DNA of 64,000 nucleotides from an uncultured Porphyromonas sp. Its GTDB lineage: Bacteria; Bacteroidota; Bacteroidia; Bacteroidales; Porphyromonadaceae. Under the pieces are notes generated by a model, which ran no database searches, was not told the origin of the DNA, and saw nothing but the letters and a program-made list of their open reading frames with translations. Positions 59,380 to 64,000 of the stretch are shown here, in pieces. A program made the translations under genes and the position numbers. Each line of letters starts with the position of its first letter. Position 1 is the stretch's first letter. The stretch lies in contig NZ_CALHDW010000017.1 in NCBI RefSeq assembly GCF_938023125.1, forward strand, positions 62,001-126,000, given 5' to 3'.

Positions 59380-59434
59380 AAACTATAAGAGGCGCTCTCC
59401 TCCAAGCCTTGCGACCTAAGAGGAGAGAGCCTCA
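59380..59434 (-). terminator. Terminator after the YtxH gene
   Basis: Minus-strand GAGGCTCTCTCCTC (59421-59434) pairs with GAGGAGAGCGCCTC (59390-59403) over 14 bp with one mismatch, then TTATAGTTTTG. It separates the YtxH gene from the holin pair. Confidence 0.8.
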
Positions 59435-59448
59435 TCCATAGCTCTATA

Positions 59449-59706
59449 TTAGTCGAGATCTCCGGCAGAGAGGTTGATATCCTCTTCTACTTCTTGGATC
59501 TCTTTTTTCAACTTATTGCGGTACTGATTATACTTTGCTTTTGCTTCGTAGTAACCTTCTACCACACTATCGCGTGCTTTGTCTGCTGTTGTCATTACAT
59601 CATCTACAAAGCTATTGCGCTTTTCCTTGTCAGAGAAATAAGCTATGGCAGCACCCAAGGCTACACCGATAGCAATACCTAGTCCAAACTTTACTTCACT
59701 CTTCAT
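59449..59706 (-). CDS. YtxH-domain protein
   Basis: An 85-residue protein with one N-terminal membrane helix (FGLGIAIGVALGAAIAYFS, residues about 7-25) followed by a predicted coiled coil (KADRDSVVEGY and KYNQYRNKLKKEIQEVEEDI). This is the YtxH/gas-vesicle-like layout seen in many stress-induced small proteins. It lies upstream of the holin-like pair in the same direction but has its own terminator. Confidence 0.82.
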   Translation of the reverse strand: MKSEVKFGLGIAIGVALGAAIAYFSDKEKRNSFVDDVMTTADKARDSVVEGYYEAKAKYNQYRNKLKKEIQEVEEDINLSAGDLD

Positions 59707-60112
59707 ACTTTAATACTTCAACTAATAAGGTGATACTTATGTTTTGTGCTAAAAACCGAGGGAGGAGACATCTTGACTCTTACAAGAGCCTACTTCCCTG
59801 GGGGTGAAGATACAAAGAATTTCTGAATAACACAAACAAGGAAAATCCTTCCACCGAATAAACGACACGACACAAGAGGATAAAACCGGAGGATCCCAAC
59901 CGGAGAAAGAGAGTTCTCATCGGATCGAGAGGAGACCGGAGGCCCGATAAAAGACGAAGCAAGCCTATCTCCACGCATCATTTTAGGCAAAGTGTTTGAT
60001 ACGCAACGGGAAAGAAAAATAAACTCGGGGGCAGAATATCCAAATCATTGCTTATCTTCGCAGATGTGACACGACCAAAACAAAAAAAATAGGACCTATT
60101 AAACAATCGAAG
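59707..60112. other. Gap between YtxH and the third LRR cargo gene
   Basis: Holds the upstream regions of two divergent genes. TATCTTCG at 60054-60061 is a near match to the -7 box for the LRR gene. Short minus-strand ORFs at 59780-59990 have no support. Confidence 0.45.
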
Positions 60113-61705
60113 ATGAAACGATATCTCTTACCTCTTATCTACACCACCCTATTACTATTTACGGGTATTATCTGCGCGAATGCACAAGCGCCTCTCATTA
60201 CCATGACCACTATCGATGCTCCCAGTTATGAGGGGTCTATCTCCTTCTCTCTTTCGGGATCCGAAGAAGATTTCAAGAGCCTCCTAATTGACGCAGGCTA
60301 CGGCAAGAAACCGGCCAGTGCGGTGGATGCCGAAGGGAACATCCCTCTCAAGGGAAACGTTGTTAAGATCTATGGTACCTGCCAAGGGTTTGTAGCGCCT
60401 ATGGATCGACTCACAAACATAGAGTTTGCAGAGAACGATTGCATCAAGCAACTCTCTCTTATGCTCAACGAGTTCCCCCAAGGCTTGGACGTCTCCAACA
60501 ACAAAGCTCTTGAGAATGTCAGCTTTATGAGTTGCGACATGCAGTCTCTCGACTTTAGCAAGCTCCCGGCCACGCTCAAGCATCTCTACCTATCAAACAA
60601 CGAGCTGACCAGTGTAGATCTCTCGGGGCTTCCACGACTAGAGACCATCTACCTCGACGAGAATCCTAAAATCCAGACCGTCGACTTCAGCAAAAACCCC
60701 TATCTCAACCGCATCAATATCTCCAGCAACCCCCTTATCAAAAGTGTGGATCTAGCGGCCAACAAAGAGCTAGTGGTCTTCGAGGCATGGGATTGTAATC
60801 TCGAAAATATTGATCTTTCCCATACTGACCTCTTGGAGAATATCGCCATCAAGAACAGCAAGGTAAAGAATCTCAAATTGGGGAAACCCGACAATATACA
60901 GGTGCTCGACATCTCGGACAACTTCATCAAAACGATCCCTACAACGGAGATGCCCGCACTACTATCCCTATCTGTTGCCGGGAATAGAGAAATGACAAGC
61001 TTGGACGTTACCAAGTGCACCGATCTTATAAGTCTAAGCATCGACAGCACAAAGATTGCCGAAATAGACCTCTCGAAATCGCTTGCGCTTGAGACACTGA
61101 CAGCCTCTAAGAGCGTACTCAAGAGCTTGGATCTCTCCAACACTCCGATGCTCAGCCAGCTCTCTATCGAGGGTTGCCGATCGTTTACAGATCTCGACAT
61201 CTCTAAGAATCCCAGGATGAGAATCCTTGTCATTGCAGGCAACAAACTAGGGTTTGATGTAACTAAAAAGATTGCAACTAACCTCTCCGATCTGCTCGAC
61301 ACAGAGGATATTGCCGTATGGGGTGTATTCTTAGACGGAGACCCCAAAGACGAAAACAAAGTTTCGGACGAGGCGGTAGTAATAGCGTTGAAGAAGAAAT
61401 GGGAAGTAGTAGCACGCAATGCTCAAGGTGACTTTTACGACTATACCGGCATTGGCAACGGACTAAAGGAGATTGAAAAACAGCCTAAAGGTGCGCTAAA
61501 CATTAGAGTCAAGGGGAATAACATTGAGGTAAACAACCTCCCCCAAGGCTATCGGAAGAAGGTCAATATCTTCGATGAAAATGGCAATCTCATCATCTCC
61601 GGTGTTACGAATAACGACGCAATCCTCTTCGAAGGGGTAGAGAACTTGCACGGAGTATTCATTGCTGAGTGCAATGGCTCTGTAGGCAAGGGTATCACAC
61701 TCTGA
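60113..61705 (+). CDS. Leucine-rich-repeat T9SS cargo protein (third)
   Basis: A 530-residue secreted protein with signal peptide (about 1-24, ending CANAQ). An N-terminal region leads to about twelve LRR units from residue 120 to 400 with DLS and NNELTSVDLSGLPRLE cores. A short C-terminal domain (VNIFDENGNLIISGVT, then VENLHGVFIAEC) looks like a T9SS sorting domain, though it is less typical than in the other cargo. It shares the repeat style of the proteins at 32624 and 41991, so the three are likely a paralogous family. Surface role inferred. Confidence 0.8.
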   Translation: MKRYLLPLIYTTLLLFTGIICANAQAPLITMTTIDAPSYEGSISFSLSGSEEDFKSLLIDAGYGKKPASAVDAEGNIPLKGNVVKIYGTCQGFVAPMDRLTNIEFAENDCIKQLSLMLNEFPQGLDVSNNKALENVSFMSCDMQSLDFSKLPATLKHLYLSNNELTSVDLSGLPRLETIYLDENPKIQTVDFSKNPYLNRINISSNPLIKSVDLAANKELVVFEAWDCNLENIDLSHTDLLENIAIKNSKVKNLKLGKPDNIQVLDISDNFIKTIPTTEMPALLSLSVAGNREMTSLDVTKCTDLISLSIDSTKIAEIDLSKSLALETLTASKSVLKSLDLSNTPMLSQLSIEGCRSFTDLDISKNPRMRILVIAGNKLGFDVTKKIATNLSDLLDTEDIAVWGVFLDGDPKDENKVSDEAVVIALKKKWEVVARNAQGDFYDYTGIGNGLKEIEKQPKGALNIRVKGNNIEVNNLPQGYRKKVNIFDENGNLIISGVTNNDAILFEGVENLHGVFIAECNGSVGKGITL

Positions 61706-61740
61706 TAAGGCGAGTTGCTCCAGAGACATAAACGAGAAGC

Positions 61741-61779
61741 AGGGTCTTTTACCGAAAGGCAGAAGGCCCTACTTCTTTT
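61741..61779 (+). terminator. Terminator after the third LRR gene
   Basis: 10-bp stem AGGGTCTTTT (61741-61750) with AGAAGGCCCT (61761-61770, two G-T pairs) and ACTTCTTTT. Confidence 0.75.
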
Positions 61780-61803
61780 GGCAGAGATTGGGGGCTCCGG
61801 TGT

Positions 61804-61940
61804 GACAAAAAAAATCCCTGCCCAGAAAAAAATCCGCTCCTGCCCTAAAAAGAAAAATTTCCAGGGCAGAAAATGGGTGTATTTCCGGCTGATTTTTCTT
61901 TTGTTTTAGGGCAAGAAATTTTTCGCAAATAGCCTAGAGG
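61804..61940. repeat. Dispersed intergenic repeat, copy R5
   Basis: CCCTAAAAAG around 61843-61852, GGCTGATTTTTC at 61887-61898 (reverse of the AATCAGCC words elsewhere), and GGGCAAGAAATTTTTCG at 61909-61925 followed by GCCTAGAGG, matching the end of R4. Confidence 0.6.
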
Positions 61941-61973
61941 AAAAGAAAGAGAGGGCAACGGTTCGAGAATTTG

Positions 61974-61981
61974 TACCTTTG
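61974..61981 (+). promoter_or_regulatory. -7 element of pdxB
   Basis: Exact TACCTTTG, 29 bases before the ATG; no TTG at 19-21 nt. Confidence 0.5.
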
Positions 61982-62010
61982 AGGGCATAAAGGATTAATT
62001 ATAATACCCT

Positions 62011-63153
62011 ATGCCCTCAGATTATCGTCCTCGCTTTGTAGCCGACCAATCCCTCCCCTATCTCGCAGGATTACTTGATGTCGTGGCCGATGTTACCTAC
62101 CTTCCCTCCCAAGAGATCACCCGCAAGCGACTTATCGAAGAAAAAGCCGAAGGACTACTGATCCGCAGTGTCACACGTTGCAACCAAAGTCTCCTCGAGG
62201 GTACCTCGATTCGCTCCATAGCCACCGCCACGGCCGGATTTGACCATATTGATAGAGATTACTGCTCTTCCCATGGTATCCTGTGGCGCAACTCCCCGGG
62301 CTGCAATGCCCGATCCGTAGCTCACTGGGTGATGGGGGTGCTTGCCGATCGGGCCCTACGCCTCAAGAGGCCTCTAGCGCAAGAGACCCTTGCGATTATA
62401 GGGGTAGGTCATGTGGGCGGCAATGTACAGCAAATGGCTGAGGCCCTAGGCATCAAAACGCTACTAGTGGATCCACCTAGGGAAGAGTACGAGGGGGTAG
62501 AAGGCTTCTCTACGCTGGAAGAAGTAGCCCACGAAGCTACCATCATAACCTTTCACACCCCACTTACCAAAGAGGGGAAGTACCCCACCTATCATCTTTT
62601 GGGAGAGGAGTTTCTCCAACAATGCCGCAAAAGGCCTCTTATACTCAATGCAGCCCGAGGGGCTATTGCCGATAGCGATGCCCTTCTGCGAGCCCTAAAC
62701 TCCGACAGAATAGAGGCATTTTATCTTGATTGCTGGGAGGGAGAGCCCAATATCCGACTCGATGTATTGACTCAGGCAGAGCGTGCCACACCCCATATCG
62801 CAGGATTTTCTGCCGATGGCAAAGCCCGAGGCACGCGAATGGCAGTAGAGACTACGCTGGAGCATTTTGGGCTCGACGCCGGCCTCATACCCTTCGAGCG
62901 GATAAGCCTTCCTACGCCCGAGAGTGCCACGATAGACCTCCATTCGGTAAGTGCCCTCCGACCGGAGTGGGTCCTTGCTCACACCATGAAAGGCCTCTTC
63001 CACATAGAGCAAGCTCTACGCCAATCACCCGAGCAATTCGAATCCCTCAGGGTGCATTACGACTACCCCCGTGAGGCTCCTGCCTATCGACTACTGGGGG
63101 TTCTCCCGGAAGAAAAGCAACTATTCCATGCCCTGGGTTACTCCATTGCGTAG
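62011..63153 (+). CDS. pdxB: Erythronate-4-phosphate dehydrogenase
   Basis: NAD-dependent 2-hydroxyacid dehydrogenase of 380 residues in the DXP-dependent vitamin B6 pathway. Motifs: RPRFVADQSLPYLAGLL at the start, TATAGFDHIDRDYC, the Rossmann glycines LAIIGVGHVGGNVQQMAEALG, LILNAARGAIADSDALL with Arg, and the acid/His pair (Glu in LDCWEGEPNI, His in TPHIAGFSADGKARGT). The C-terminal extension (about 290-380) is the PdxB-specific dimer domain. It is the only pdx gene in the window. It precedes gldK by 128 nt. Confidence 0.93.
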   Translation: MPSDYRPRFVADQSLPYLAGLLDVVADVTYLPSQEITRKRLIEEKAEGLLIRSVTRCNQSLLEGTSIRSIATATAGFDHIDRDYCSSHGILWRNSPGCNARSVAHWVMGVLADRALRLKRPLAQETLAIIGVGHVGGNVQQMAEALGIKTLLVDPPREEYEGVEGFSTLEEVAHEATIITFHTPLTKEGKYPTYHLLGEEFLQQCRKRPLILNAARGAIADSDALLRALNSDRIEAFYLDCWEGEPNIRLDVLTQAERATPHIAGFSADGKARGTRMAVETTLEHFGLDAGLIPFERISLPTPESATIDLHSVSALRPEWVLAHTMKGLFHIEQALRQSPEQFESLRVHYDYPREAPAYRLLGVLPEEKQLFHALGYSIA

Positions 63154-63281
63154 GCAGAAAATTAGAAAGTCTATACTAAAGCATACACTTTGTGCGTTAA
63201 GCTAGCAGGACGTCTCTCCCCTCAAAGGAGGCTACCCGCACCAAAAGGGCTGAGACAGAATGCGAATAAGAAGAATAGCAG

Positions 63282-64000
63282 ATGACAAAAAGACATCACC
63301 CCCTTGCACCGGCATTGATTGGTTTGGTAACTCTGGTGCTCCTCGCAGCTTGTGCCTCACGCCCTCGCTCTACATCAGGTGGCGAATTGGTAGGCGCTTC
63401 GCTTGCTTCGTGGCAAGAGCCTTCGCCCTACGGCATGGTACTTATCCCTCGCGGTTCGATTGTGCTTGGGCATACTCAGGCGGATAGCCTTTGGGGCTTC
63501 CCCGCAGAATCGAAGGCAATATCGGTAGATGCCTTTTGGATGGATAGGACGGAAATTACCAATGCGCAGTACCGTCAGTTTGTCTATTTTGTACGCGACT
63601 CTATCATAAGGGAACGCCTAGCCGACCCCGCCTATGGAGGGAACCCCGACTACAAAATCACGACCGACAAGTACGACAATCCCATTGAGCCACACCTCGA
63701 TTGGTCTCGCCCCATCCCTACCCAAAAGCGTGCCACTGAAGAGGAACTCAATGCCATCAACAGTGTCTATTACACCAACCCCGTAACCCATGAGCGGGGG
63801 TTGGATCCCTCTCAAATGGTCTATCGTTACCAGCGCTACGACTATCATGCCGCAGCCCTCTATCGCTCTCAGATGCTCGCCTTGCGCAATCCCTCCCTCA
63901 CCCCTGCGGAGCTTGAGGCCCTCGAACTACCGACCATTGCCAAAGACACCGCCTATATCGACGACAACGGCCGCATTGTACGCCAAACCCTTACGCGCCG
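63282..64000 (+). CDS. gldK: GldK/PorK lipoprotein of the type IX secretion system, partial
   Basis: The frame opens at ATG 63282 and runs off the right edge (about 239 codons visible). Lipobox LAAC (Cys24). After it comes the formylglycine-generating-enzyme-like domain of GldK/PorK: YGMVLIPRGSIVLGH, then VDAFWMDRTEITNAQYRQFV. PorK forms a ring with PorN at the outer membrane and is needed for cargo export. Genes porL, porM and porN usually follow and should lie beyond the window. Its presence with five CTD cargo proteins supports a working T9SS. Confidence 0.92.
   Translation, partial: MTKRHHPLAPALIGLVTLVLLAACASRPRSTSGGELVGASLASWQEPSPYGMVLIPRGSIVLGHTQADSLWGFPAESKAISVDAFWMDRTEITNAQYRQFVYFVRDSIIRERLADPAYGGNPDYKITTDKYDNPIEPHLDWSRPIPTQKRATEEELNAINSVYYTNPVTHERGLDPSQMVYRYQRYDYHAAALYRSQMLALRNPSLTPAELEALELPTIAKDTAYIDDNGRIVRQTLTR

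Larger units (their letters stand above)
61706..62010. other. Gap with terminator, repeat copy R5 and pdxB promoter
   Basis: No protein gene is supported; the 64-codon ORF at 61715-61909 spans the terminator and R5 and is rejected. Confidence 0.55.

Noticed and set aside
63241..63281. TPP riboswitch-like words (GGGCTGAGACAG) before gldK
   Set aside because: Only the CTGAGA word is present; the other conserved arms are missing and gldK has no thiamine link.

Overview
The window looks like a chromosomal segment of a Porphyromonas-like member of the Bacteroidales. The reasons are a GldK/PorK lipoprotein of the type IX secretion system (T9SS), five T9SS cargo proteins with C-terminal sorting domains, Bacteroidetes-type promoters (TTG, 19-20 nt, TAnnTTTG), a methionine gamma-lyase, a CtlX-type deiminase and many surface lipoproteins. 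No CRISPR array, rRNA operon or complete insertion sequence was seen. All calls come from reading the sequence; no database search was run.

Layout. Positions 1-466 hold the N-terminal half of a tyrosine recombinase that runs off the left edge, so the window starts at the tip of a mobile element. Positions 1005-7664 (minus) are one housekeeping transcription unit: Fur-like regulator, purA, folC, an MFS transporter and transketolase. Positions 8009-22624 (mostly minus) carry lipoproteins, a Mn exporter, a PepSY membrane protein, a nucleotidase, a Cbp1-like coiled-coil lipoprotein, rsmI, methionine gamma-lyase, a Cu+ ATPase, panE, phoH, an omega-amidase, a PlsC-like acyltransferase and a small conserved protein. 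Around 23.2-23.6 kb lie a probable small RNA, tRNA-Ser(GCT) and a perfect 42-bp palindrome.

Positions 24892-31018 are a plus-strand unit of five envelope genes with one promoter and one terminator: Ig-like lipoprotein, TlpA thioredoxin, DUF6029-like barrel, Omp28-like lipoprotein with CxxC, and a T9SS-secreted thioredoxin. They look like a cell-surface thiol-redox module. Another Ig-like lipoprotein, an LRR T9SS cargo protein and a small barrel follow. Positions 35450-39283 (minus) form a citrulline/arginine to ornithine to glutamate pathway (rocD, ctlX, pruA). Then come rpe-comEC, a large LRR cargo protein, dnaK, and another cargo protein flanked by two copies of the dnaK 3' end plus terminator.

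Positions 49743-58223 hold a DUF1648 membrane protein, a TonB-dependent-receptor-like protein, a compact flippase-GT2-GT4-EpsG polymerase locus and a C_GCAxxG_C_C-like protein. Positions 58352-59706 hold a holin-like/YtxH envelope group. The window ends with a third LRR cargo protein, pdxB and the start of gldK.

The most unusual non-coding signals are a dispersed AT-rich intergenic repeat family (five copies), the duplicated dnaK tail, a cluster of imperfect repeats before the polysaccharide locus, and the small RNA near tRNA-Ser.
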